Source: Candidatus Caccocola faecipullorum
Lineage (GTDB): Bacteria; Synergistota; Synergistia; Synergistales; Synergistaceae
Direction of reading: 5' to 3'
DNA length: 5,590 nt
Assembly: GCA_018716365.1 (NCBI GenBank)
Contig: DVKA01000262.1
Location: forward strand, 1 to 5,590
A program made the position numbers and the translations under genes. A model generated the notes under the pieces. That model saw only the letters and a program-made list of their open reading frames with translations. It was not told the DNA's origin and ran no database searches. The stretch's first letter is position 1, and every line of letters starts with the position of its first letter. This document shows, piece by piece, positions 1 to 5,562 of this stretch.

Positions 1-13
1 ACTGGCACCTCGC

Positions 14-46
14 AATAAAACGAGGGGACCCCGTACGGAATCCCCC
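14..46 (-). terminator. Possible Rho-independent terminator after clpP
   Basis: On the minus strand, GGGGA (28-24 side) can pair with TCCCC (45-41), with a further CC/GG pairing inside around the palindrome CCGTACGG. The hairpin is followed by TCGTTTTATT, an imperfect U-tract. It begins about 15 bp past the clpP stop. The stem is short and interrupted, and a competing hairpin (8-25) overlaps its base, so it may be a partial terminator or attenuator rather than a hard stop. Confidence 0.45.
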
Positions 47-60
47 CGTCAGACTGTGTC

Positions 61-645
61 CTAGCGTTTTTCGATTATCTTATCGACGATCCCGTACTGC
101 TGAGCTTCTTCCGCTGACATATAGAAATCTCTGTCCGTGTCCGCCTCTATCCTCTCAAGCGGCTGGCCTGTATGCTTCGCGAGTATCTCGTTCAGTTTCG
201 CCCTCGTCTTGAGAATCTCTTTGGCGTGTATCTCTATGTCAGAGGCCTGCCCCTGCATTCCACCCATCGGCTGATGGATCATTATGCGGGAATTGGGAAG
301 AGCGATTCTTTTGCCCCTGGCTCCCGCCGTAAGGAGCACCGCCCCCATGCTCGCGGCCATGCCGATGCATATCGTCGAAACGTCGGGCTTGATATACTGC
401 ATTGTGTCGTATATCGCGAGCCCGGCCGTCACCGAACCTCCGGGACTGTTTATGTAGATTGAGATGTCTTTGTCGGGGTCCTCGCTCTCAAGGAAGAGAA
501 GCTGCGCCACGACCAGATTGGCCACTGTATCGTCGATGGCCGTGCCCAGGAATATTATCCTGTCTTTCAGGAGACGGCTGTATATGTCGTACGAACGTTC
601 GCCTCTCCCTGATTGTTCAACTACTATCGGTACGTAATAGGACAT
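61..645 (-). CDS. clpP: ATP-dependent Clp protease proteolytic subunit ClpP
   Basis: This is a 194-residue serine protease subunit of peptidase family S14. In this family two heptameric rings form a barrel that degrades unfolded proteins fed by ClpX or ClpA/C ATPases in the cytoplasm. The catalytic triad is visible: Ser99 in GMAASMGA, His124 in [10 protein letters not shown] and Asp173 in [11 protein letters not shown]. The oxyanion-loop motif SPGGSVTAG is at 67-75. The N-terminus [20 protein letters not shown] is typical and the length is normal for the family. The frame stays open 8 codons further upstream, but AGGAGG lies 9 nt before the ATG at 645, which fixes this start. The gene follows tig by 39 bp with no terminator between them, so tig and clpP are probably co-transcribed. 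No partner ATPase is inside the window. Family and activity are close to certain. Confidence 0.98.
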   Translation of the reverse strand: MSYYVPIVVEQSGRGERSYDIYSRLLKDRIIFLGTAIDDTVANLVVAQLLFLESEDPDKDISIYINSPGGSVTAGLAIYDTMQYIKPDVSTICIGMAASMGAVLLTAGARGKRIALPNSRIMIHQPMGGMQGQASDIEIHAKEILKTRAKLNEILAKHTGQPLERIEADTDRDFYMSAEEAQQYGIVDKIIEKR

Positions 646-654
646 TATAATATT

Positions 655-660
655 CCTCCT
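655..660 (-). promoter_or_regulatory. Shine-Dalgarno site of clpP (decides the start)
   Basis: The minus strand reads AAAGGAGGAATATTATAATG. AGGAGG is a near-perfect match to the 16S anti-SD with 9 nt spacing to the ATG at 645-643. The alternative in-frame ATG at 669 would put this site inside the coding sequence, so it is rejected. Confidence 0.9.
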
Positions 661-684
661 TTTCTGCAAAGTTATATGCGGGCG

Positions 685-2040
685 CTATTCCGCTTCCTTC
701 TCAGCGGGAGCGTCCTTTTTCTCGGGGACTTCCACGCACTTCACCGCTTTGGCGACGAAGTCTATCGTCTTGCGGCTGCGGAGTCTCTCGGCTATATCAT
801 AGAGCCTGTTGCGGTCGCCGTAGATATATTCCTGGAGCTTCTGCGGTTCGACGCCGGACATGAGCGCAAGCGAGTTGATCTCCTGCTTCAGCTCGTCGGG
901 CGTCCAGTTGATGTCGTTCTCGTCGGCTATCGCTTCGAGGACGAGCGAGCGTTTCACTATCTTTCTTGCGGCAGAATCAAGCTCGGCCTCGTAGGATTCC
1001 TTGTCCATACCGCTCTTCGCGAAGAAGTCTTCCATGGTCATGTCGTTCTCGCGTTTGATGCGCTCAGCCTGCTGCTCTCTCATGGCGTCCTTCTGACGCT
1101 CTATCATCTTCTCGGGAACCTCGACTTCAGAAAGTTCTACGACTTTTTCCACCGCGGAATCCTTGAGGCTCGACTCGCTCTGACGTCCGGCGGCTGCCTC
1201 AAGCTGCTTTCTGATGCTCGCCTTGAACTCGTCGACGGTCTTATGCGCGTTGTGCGTAATCTCAGCGGCGAGCTCGTCGGTCAGCTCCGGCGTGTTCTTC
1301 TTCATTATGCCGAGAACCTCTATCTCGTAGCGGCTCTTTACGGCCTTCGCCTTCTTGGCCTCTTCGCCCTCGTTCGGGAGCTCTATCGAAGCTTTCTCGC
1401 CGGGGTTCTTTCCGACAAGCGCCTCGGCGACCTCAGGACGGATCGTCTCCGAGCCGAGGAATATCTCAGTCTTCATGCCGTCCTGCTCTTTCTTCTCCTC
1501 GCCGTCCTCATAGGTCACGTAGGTATCGTACTTGACGGAGACGTAGTCGTCCTTCGTGAGCGGGCGCTCTTCATAGGTCGGTACGATTTCGGCGCGCGAA
1601 TCGAGAATGTTGGCTATTCTCTCGTCGACCATCGCGTCGGTCACTTCGTAGATGGTCTTCTCCGCCTCTATTCCGCCGAGCTCGGGAAGCGTGACTTCCG
1701 GCGTGACCTCGAAGGTGACTGTGAACTCGTAGGGCTCGTTCTCCTTAAGCGGCTCCGGCTTGATGTCGGGGTCGGCGATGAGCTTGAGCTCAAACTCTTC
1801 GACCATGTTGTCGATCGCATCGCCGAGCAGCTTCTCAAGGGTTTCGGCGCAGGCCGCGTCTTTCGGGAAGTAGAGTTCGAGCATCCTGCGGGGCACCTTG
1901 CCCTTGCGGAAGCCTTTAATGTTGGCTTTCTTGGATATATCCTTATATGTATTTTCTATCGCTTTGTTTACCTCTTCTGCCGTGAACTGGGCCTTGGCCT
2001 CCACAACATTTTTTTCCTGCGATAAAATCTCGGTCTTCAA
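685..2040 (-). CDS. tig: Trigger factor, ribosome-associated chaperone
   Basis: This 451-residue trigger factor binds the ribosome near the exit tunnel and shields and folds nascent chains; the family also has peptidyl-prolyl isomerase activity. Residues 1-115 are the ribosome-binding domain, with the signature GFRKGKVP at 43-50 at the same place as in E. coli. Residues of roughly 155-245 match the FKBP-like isomerase domain but are divergent, with a charged stretch at 178-190. Residues 250-430 form the helical C-terminal chaperone domain, followed by an acidic, Lys/Glu/Ala-rich tail. The length is slightly above the E. coli protein (432). The start is TTG at 2040, giving MKTEILSQEK, with AAAGGGG 8 nt upstream. 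A longer in-frame extension to 2169 would run through promoters and a terminator and is not protein-like. The gene is the first of a probable tig-clpP operon. Confidence 0.96.
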   Translation of the reverse strand: MKTEILSQEKNVVEAKAQFTAEEVNKAIENTYKDISKKANIKGFRKGKVPRRMLELYFPKDAACAETLEKLLGDAIDNMVEEFELKLIADPDIKPEPLKENEPYEFTVTFEVTPEVTLPELGGIEAEKTIYEVTDAMVDERIANILDSRAEIVPTYEERPLTKDDYVSVKYDTYVTYEDGEEKKEQDGMKTEIFLGSETIRPEVAEALVGKNPGEKASIELPNEGEEAKKAKAVKSRYEIEVLGIMKKNTPELTDELAAEITHNAHKTVDEFKASIRKQLEAAAGRQSESSLKDSAVEKVVELSEVEVPEKMIERQKDAMREQQAERIKRENDMTMEDFFAKSGMDKESYEAELDSAARKIVKRSLVLEAIADENDINWTPDELKQEINSLALMSGVEPQKLQEYIYGDRNRLYDIAERLRSRKTIDFVAKAVKCVEVPEKKDAPAEKEAE

Positions 2041-2048
2041 TTTATTTT

Positions 2049-2055
2049 CCCCTTT
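2049..2055 (-). promoter_or_regulatory. Shine-Dalgarno site of tig, supporting a TTG start
   Basis: The minus strand reads GGAAAGGGGAAAATAAATTG. AAAGGGG ends 8 nt before the TTG at 2040-2038. No ATG or GTG with a comparable site gives a trigger-factor-like N-terminus, so TTG is the best start. The match to AAAGGAGG is imperfect. Confidence 0.7.
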
Positions 2056-2089
2056 CCAAATATTACGACTGCCATAGCATAACCACCGC

Positions 2090-2098
2090 ATTGTACCA
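2090..2098 (-). promoter_or_regulatory. Candidate proximal promoter of tig-clpP (extended -10)
   Basis: The minus strand reads TGGTACAAT, an extended -10 (TGN plus TACAAT at 2095-2090). It would start transcription near 2083, leaving a leader of about 40 nt before the tig TTG. No good -35 is seen 17 nt upstream, which extended -10 promoters tolerate. Confidence 0.45.
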
Positions 2099-2109
2099 TA
2101 ACAGCGCGC

Positions 2110-2115
2110 ATTATA
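2110..2115 (-). promoter_or_regulatory. Candidate distal promoter of tig-clpP (-10 TATAAT)
   Basis: A perfect -10 hexamer TATAAT on the minus strand lies 20 bp upstream of the proximal candidate. The expected -35 position falls in the AT-rich centre of the hairpin at 2119-2150, with no recognisable TTGACA. Either this or the proximal site, or both, probably drives tig; sequence alone does not decide. Confidence 0.45.
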
Positions 2116-2118
2116 CAC

Positions 2119-2150
2119 TATGCGCCAGAAAAAATATTTTCCGGCGCATA
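2119..2150 (-). repeat. 14-bp inverted repeat directly upstream of the tig promoter region
   Basis: Arms at 2119-2128 and 2141-2150 are inverted copies with one mismatch (TATGCGCCGG and CTGGCGCATA on the minus strand). Four further A-T pairs extend the stem towards a 4-nt loop. Transcribed from the minus strand, the one mismatch becomes a G-U pair and all 14 pairs form; on the plus strand it would be A-C. It abuts the U-tract of the tRNA terminator and has no U-tract of its own. It could be a tandem terminator, an RNA-end stabiliser or a protein-binding dyad over the -35 of the distal promoter. Confidence 0.7.
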
Positions 2151-2178
2151 AAAAATGCGAGGCCGACAAAGCCCCGCA
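2150..2178 (-). terminator. Rho-independent terminator after tRNA-Pro
   Basis: On the minus strand, TGCGGGGC pairs with GCCTCGCA across a 7-nt loop (8 pairs, one G-U) and is followed directly by TTTTTT. It lies 15 nt past the encoded CCA of the tRNA, so it ends the tRNA transcript and insulates tig from read-through. Confidence 0.9.
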
Positions 2179-2193
2179 AGATTTACTTAATTC

Positions 2194-2271
2194 TGGTCGG
2201 GATGGTCGGATTCGAACCGACGACCCCCTGCTCCCAAAGCAGGTGCGCTAACCAGACTGCGCTACATCCCG
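2194..2271 (-). tRNA. tRNA-Pro (anticodon UGG), CCA encoded
   Basis: A complete 78-nt cloverleaf can be drawn on the minus strand. The acceptor stem is CGGGATG with CATCCCG. The D-arm is GCGC, a loop AGTCTGGTTA containing the GG pair, and GCGC. The anticodon arm is CCTGC, loop TTTGGGA, GCAGG, giving anticodon TGG. A 5-nt variable loop follows, then the T-arm GTCGG, TTCGAAT, CCGAC, the discriminator A and an encoded CCA. The UGG anticodon reads proline codons by wobble. The gene stands alone with its own promoter and terminator. Confidence 0.98.
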
Positions 2272-2281
2272 AGACTATGAG

Positions 2282-2290
2282 ATTATACCA
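2282..2290 (-). promoter_or_regulatory. Extended -10 promoter of tRNA-Pro
   Basis: The minus strand reads TGGTATAAT, a consensus -10 (2287-2282) with the TG extension. Transcription would start about 7 nt downstream, near 2275, only some 4 nt before the mature tRNA. The -35 region overlaps the T-rich tail of the upstream terminator and is weak (CTTTAA or TTTAAT). Confidence 0.75.
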
Positions 2291-2301
2291 TGACTTTGCA
2301 G

Positions 2302-2337
2302 ATATTAAAGAGGAAGAAACTTTATTTTGTCTTCCTC
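2302..2337 (-). terminator. Terminator after the EamA transporter gene
   Basis: On the minus strand, GAGGAAGA pairs perfectly with TCTTCCTC (8 bp, arms 2337-2330 and 2317-2310) around an AT-rich 12-nt loop, followed by TTTAATAT. It starts 4 bp past the transporter stop codon. The U-tract is short, so efficiency may be modest, but the position is ideal. Confidence 0.65.
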
Positions 2338-2341
2338 GCCG

Positions 2342-3265
2342 TTAATTCGCCGTTCCGTTCCTCACTTCGTCGAGCTGGGCGATGAGCGTCGCGGCGAAGA
2401 GCACGGCGCAGCCTGTCAGTTCGCGCGCGGAGAGGGTCTCGCCGAGGACTATGTAGCCGAAGATCGCGGCGAAGACAGATTCTGTGCTCATGATGATGCA
2501 GGTGGTAAGCGGCTGGACGTAGCGCTGCGCCGCCATCTGGAAGGTGTAGGCGACGCAGGTGCAGACGAGGCCCGCGTAGACGACGGGAGGCCACGACGCC
2601 GCCACTGCCGCGAAGCCGGGCTTTTCGAATATCAACGCGCCTGCGACGGAGAGCAGGGCGACTGTCGCAAACTGTACGGCGGAGAGTTTTACAGGGTCGC
2701 TTCTCCTTGAAAACGCGGAACAGGCCATAATGTGCGCGGCCCAGAAGAACGCGCCCAGCAGGATGATGAGGTCGCCGCGCTCTATGGTGAAGCCGTCTTT
2801 TATGGAGAGCAGGTAGAGGCCGCACATGCTCATGAATATGGAGGCGATTGCGGCGCGCGACGGGATTCTGCCTGCTAAGAGGCCGTAGAGCGGGACGATG
2901 ACGATGAAGGTCGCCGTTATAAAAGCAGCTTTGCCCGCGGTAGTCTCCTGCATTCCGACGAGCTGAAGCACGGAGCCTGAGAATAGCGCGAGGCCGCATA
3001 TCGCGCCGTTCCTGATGGTTTTCCGCCGCTCCGCGCGTTTTTCTTCGGCCGTTAGGACGCCGCGCCCGCCGTCCGCGTTTCCGCGGCGCTTGCCCAATAC
3101 GGAGAGAAGCAGCGCAAGCGCCGCGACGCTTACGACATAGCGGCTGGCGCAAAAGGTCAGCGGCCCTATCTCCTGCATTCCAAGTATCTGGGCTATGTAT
3201 GACGTGCCCCATATGAGCGCGCACGAGACCAGCATCGCGGTCGAAACAGCGCGTTTTTTCAGCAT
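2342..3265 (-). CDS. EamA/DMT-family membrane transporter
   Basis: This 307-residue inner-membrane protein has about ten hydrophobic helices, near residues 8-28, 36-56, 86-104, 111-131, 136-154, 164-183, 194-213, 227-246, 254-275 and 284-299. This is the usual 5+5 layout of the drug/metabolite transporter superfamily with two EamA repeats. Family signatures are ALIWGTSY near the N-terminus and, in the second repeat, the stretch at 248-278 containing QPL, STES and LGETLS. A basic, hydrophilic loop at 58-85 separates helices 2 and 3. The family exports amino acids and other metabolites, but the substrate cannot be read from the sequence. The start is ATG at 3265 with GGGAGG 9 nt upstream. It follows the type IIG-like gene by 56 bp and ends at a terminator, so the two may share a transcript; no functional link is evident. 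Confidence 0.93.
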   Translation of the reverse strand: MLKKRAVSTAMLVSCALIWGTSYIAQILGMQEIGPLTFCASRYVVSVAALALLLSVLGKRRGNADGGRGVLTAEEKRAERRKTIRNGAICGLALFSGSVLQLVGMQETTAGKAAFITATFIVIVPLYGLLAGRIPSRAAIASIFMSMCGLYLLSIKDGFTIERGDLIILLGAFFWAAHIMACSAFSRRSDPVKLSAVQFATVALLSVAGALIFEKPGFAAVAASWPPVVYAGLVCTCVAYTFQMAAQRYVQPLTTCIIMSTESVFAAIFGYIVLGETLSARELTGCAVLFAATLIAQLDEVRNGTAN

Positions 3266-3291
3266 TGCAAAAATCCTCCCGAATAGTCCGT

Positions 3292-3321
3292 GCCGCGCCG
3301 GAGAGCGCCGGGCCGTGCGGC
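3292..3321 (-). repeat. GC-rich imperfect hairpin between two genes
   Basis: On the minus strand, GCCGC (3321-3317) pairs with GCGGC (3296-3292), and an inner CCGG pairs with CCGG around CGCTCT. It begins at the base after the stop codon of the type IIG-like gene. No U-tract follows, so it is not an obvious terminator; it could stabilise the upstream mRNA end or be chance in GC-rich DNA. Confidence 0.3.
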
Positions 3322-5505
3322 TCAGTTGTCTTCGACGAGCTTTATCTCTTTGGCGGAAAGATTATATAGTTTGTAGACTGCCCTGTCGAGAGACCTCTCC
3401 GTCTCCGCGGCGTCTGAGGAAACTTTTTTGTATTTGCCCGGCGGGTCCTGCGCGTAGAGCGCGGAGAGCTTCTTCCCGGCACCGGCGATTTCTTCCTTGA
3501 GCGCGCGCTGAGCTGCGTTTTCAAGGTTGACGCGGCGCACAGGCAGGGCCGAGAGCGCTGAGGTGCGCAGCTCGAAATATCCGTTGAGCAGTTCCGGCGA
3601 GCGGGAGCGGAAGACGTAGTCCATGAGCTTGGAGTTGAGCAGCGCTAGCAGGAACCAGTCGCAGCCCTCTATGACGCAGCATTTGTCGTTGACGTAGGAC
3701 GCGCCCTCGGAAGCTGCGGCGGACAGGCGCTTCGTTATGACGGGCAGTATTATCTTGTCCCGCTCGAAGACGCCGTAGTATTTGCACGGGCGCAGCTCCC
3801 ACCAGTAATCGCCCTTGTCGCGGCGCTTCGCAGCTTTGCGCTCGAACGGCGCAAGGCGCGAGGCGATGAGGGAATGGTTACCTGCGAACCAGCGGGCCGG
3901 CTCTTCGAGCTCGCGGCGGCGGTCGGTGTATCCTTTCGGCATGAAGATGAGCCGTTTTTTCGCCGACGGCAGATAGTAGCGTTTCACTTCGCGCCCCGTG
4001 TAGAAGGGGACGAGCATGGAGGCCGACGCCGGTTCTTTGGCGGCTATCTCCTCCGCCTCAGCCGCGTCTATGACGAAAGCTTCGTTGAGGCCTGTCAGCA
4101 CGCCGCGGTAGACGCCGCCTACGCACGAGGCGAGCGGTATGCTTTTTTCGTAAATTTTTTCTTCGAGGCTTTTTTTGTCGCCTTCGGTGAAGTTCCACGG
4201 CGCTTCGCCGAGCTCTTCCGCGCCGCGAACGTAGGGCTGCACGGAAGCGCGGCCGCGCGGCAGGCCGTTCCACGCGCCTTCGGCCTCTATCACGAGGACC
4301 GGCTCGTCGTGCACGGCCTCTTTATAGAATGAGAGCACGCAGAGCGGCATCGCGGAGCCCGTTATCTGCGGCGCGCTGCCGAGGTCCGCGACCATACGCG
4401 GCGGGCGCAGCGCGAAGAAGCGGCGCAACCCCTCGCCGTAGCGCGATTTCATCCATTTGTTGGAGACCAGCATGACGGCGCTCCCGCCAGGAGAGAGCAT
4501 CGCAGCGGCTTTTTCTACGTAGTAGCAGTACAGGTCCGCTCCGAACTGCGACGACGCGTAGCCGCCGAGCAGCGGCTTTATTGACGAGAAGTGTTCGCCG
4601 CGGACGTGCGGAGGTTTTGAGATTATGAGGTCGAATTGATCGCCGTCCATGACGCCGTCGACGAGGACGCTGCCCCACGCGAAATGTCCGTCCGCCGGCG
4701 CAGCCCCGTATTTCAGCATGAGCGCGGCGCGCAGCGCGTCGAGCGCCGCAGCCGAACAGTCCGTAGCGCAAAGGCCTTTCCTGATAAATTCAGCGGCGAA
4801 CTTACCGGCGCTCCGCCCCGCGGTTCCGAGGTATTTGTTGAGCTTTACGCGCGCTCCGGCGAGCTTTTCAACGAATGCGAGCGCTATTTTCCCGTCCGAG
4901 GCGGCTACGTCGCAGAAGCGCATTGCGGCGAGCGCTTCGTCGATCTGCGCCGCGTGCAGCCGCACCAGACTGTCGTCGAAGAGTATCCTGTCGTCGGATA
5001 CGTAGCCGTCGAGCGCGGCTTCGCTGAGGCTGCAGCTTTTGTGGATGTACATCTTGAGCCCCTCGGCGCAGATGAAATCCATAAGCTCCGGCGGGACGGC
5101 GACGCTCTTGACCGGCGACGATACGGCGAGCGCGACGAGCCCACGCCAGCCGCCCGCAGGCGGAACGCAGGCGAGCACGCCGCCGCAGTCCTCCGAGGCC
5201 GCGCAGGCCTCGACGAATTTCAGCAGGTGTTCTTCCGTGCAGGCGGTGATCTCAACGCCCGGGCACAGCTTTACGACGGCGACGTCTATCCTGCCGCCGC
5301 CCATTAGCGGCGAATGGCTGCCTATTATTTTGTAAGACGAGACGAGATTTTTGAATCCGCGCGGAATGTGGCGGCCGGAGCGTATCCGTCCGTCTCCAGC
5401 GGAGACGTTGGACAGGACGGAGCGCGCCAACGAGAAAAATTTTTCAGCGTCGAAGCCATCTTCGCACGGCGCGCTGTACAACAGGGACGGAGTTCCCTTC
5501 GGCAT
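3322..5505 (-). CDS. Type IIG-like (Eco57I/TaqI) restriction-modification protein, catalytic motifs degenerate
   Basis: This is an intact 727-residue frame. The core looks like an N6-adenine DNA methyltransferase: QFDLIIS precedes motif IV at 297-300, then FGADLYCYYVEKA (321-333), LSPGGSAVMLVSNKW (337-351) and RYGEGLRRFF. The C-terminal half matches TaqI-like specificity domains: GGVYRGVLTGLNEAFVID (463-480), PFYTGREVKRYY (500-511), DYWWELRPCKYY (566-577), SYVNDKCCVI (603-612) and LLALLNSKL. It ends with LDRAVYKLYNLSAKEI, as family members do. In type IIG enzymes one chain cuts and methylates. Here motif IV is KPPH instead of NPPY, no clear SAM motif I (normally DPACGSG) precedes the acidic ATD at 247-249, and the nuclease-like region near 70-83 (GGRIDVAVVKLCPG) lacks the expected E-x-K. 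Activity is therefore doubtful. The start chosen is ATG 5505, with GGGTGG 8 nt upstream; GTG 5517 (731 residues) is possible. It could be a dead or repurposed DNA-binding protein. Confidence 0.85.
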   Translation of the reverse strand: MPKGTPSLLYSAPCEDGFDAEKFFSLARSVLSNVSAGDGRIRSGRHIPRGFKNLVSSYKIIGSHSPLMGGGRIDVAVVKLCPGVEITACTEEHLLKFVEACAASEDCGGVLACVPPAGGWRGLVALAVSSPVKSVAVPPELMDFICAEGLKMYIHKSCSLSEAALDGYVSDDRILFDDSLVRLHAAQIDEALAAMRFCDVAASDGKIALAFVEKLAGARVKLNKYLGTAGRSAGKFAAEFIRKGLCATDCSAAALDALRAALMLKYGAAPADGHFAWGSVLVDGVMDGDQFDLIISKPPHVRGEHFSSIKPLLGGYASSQFGADLYCYYVEKAAAMLSPGGSAVMLVSNKWMKSRYGEGLRRFFALRPPRMVADLGSAPQITGSAMPLCVLSFYKEAVHDEPVLVIEAEGAWNGLPRGRASVQPYVRGAEELGEAPWNFTEGDKKSLEEKIYEKSIPLASCVGGVYRGVLTGLNEAFVIDAAEAEEIAAKEPASASMLVPFYTGREVKRYYLPSAKKRLIFMPKGYTDRRRELEEPARWFAGNHSLIASRLAPFERKAAKRRDKGDYWWELRPCKYYGVFERDKIILPVITKRLSAAASEGASYVNDKCCVIEGCDWFLLALLNSKLMDYVFRSRSPELLNGYFELRTSALSALPVRRVNLENAAQRALKEEIAGAGKKLSALYAQDPPGKYKKVSSDAAETERSLDRAVYKLYNLSAKEIKLVEDN

Positions 5506-5534
5506 ATCAGACACCACCCGCTCGCAGTATTCGT

Positions 5535-5562
5535 GCCTTTAAGTATAAGGCATAGCGCGCTA
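5535..5562 (-). promoter_or_regulatory. Candidate promoter with two dyads upstream of the type IIG-like gene
   Basis: A -10 like hexamer TATACT lies at 5547-5542 on the minus strand, about 37 bp before the ATG. It sits inside the inverted repeat GCCTT-N7-AAGGC (5535-5551). A 10-bp perfect palindrome TAGCGCGCTA (5553-5562) lies just upstream in the spacer. No good -35 is visible. The rest of the upstream stretch to 5590 is AT-rich then GC-rich, with no gene that I can support. Confidence 0.35.

Noticed and set aside
613..2025. Long plus-strand open frame of 470 codons opposite tig
   Set aside because: It mirrors the codon bias of tig, which has strong protein-family evidence on the minus strand. 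Its translation is Leu/Arg/Val-rich with no recognisable domain.
2194..2271. tRNA-Pro as the attachment site of an integrated element
   Set aside because: Integration normally duplicates the tRNA 3' end and places the element beyond it. Beyond the 3' end here are a terminator and tig, with no integrase or second copy of the tRNA tail. The accessory genes lie on the 5' side.
2091..2345. Plus-strand open frame of 84 codons containing MVGFEPTTPCSQSRCANQ
   Set aside because: It is the well-known false translation of the antisense of a tRNA gene; it covers the whole tRNA-Pro and has no coding support.
2322..3224. Minus-strand open frame of 300 codons overlapping the EamA gene
   Set aside because: Its translation is extremely Arg/Ala-rich, as expected of a shifted frame in GC-rich DNA. 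The EamA frame has ten membrane helices and a Shine-Dalgarno site.
4636..5307. Plus-strand open frame of 223 codons opposite the type IIG-like gene
   Set aside because: It has biased composition and no domain, and lies wholly antisense to a frame with clear methyltransferase motifs. Other open frames opposite that gene (for example 3874-4332) fail for the same reasons.
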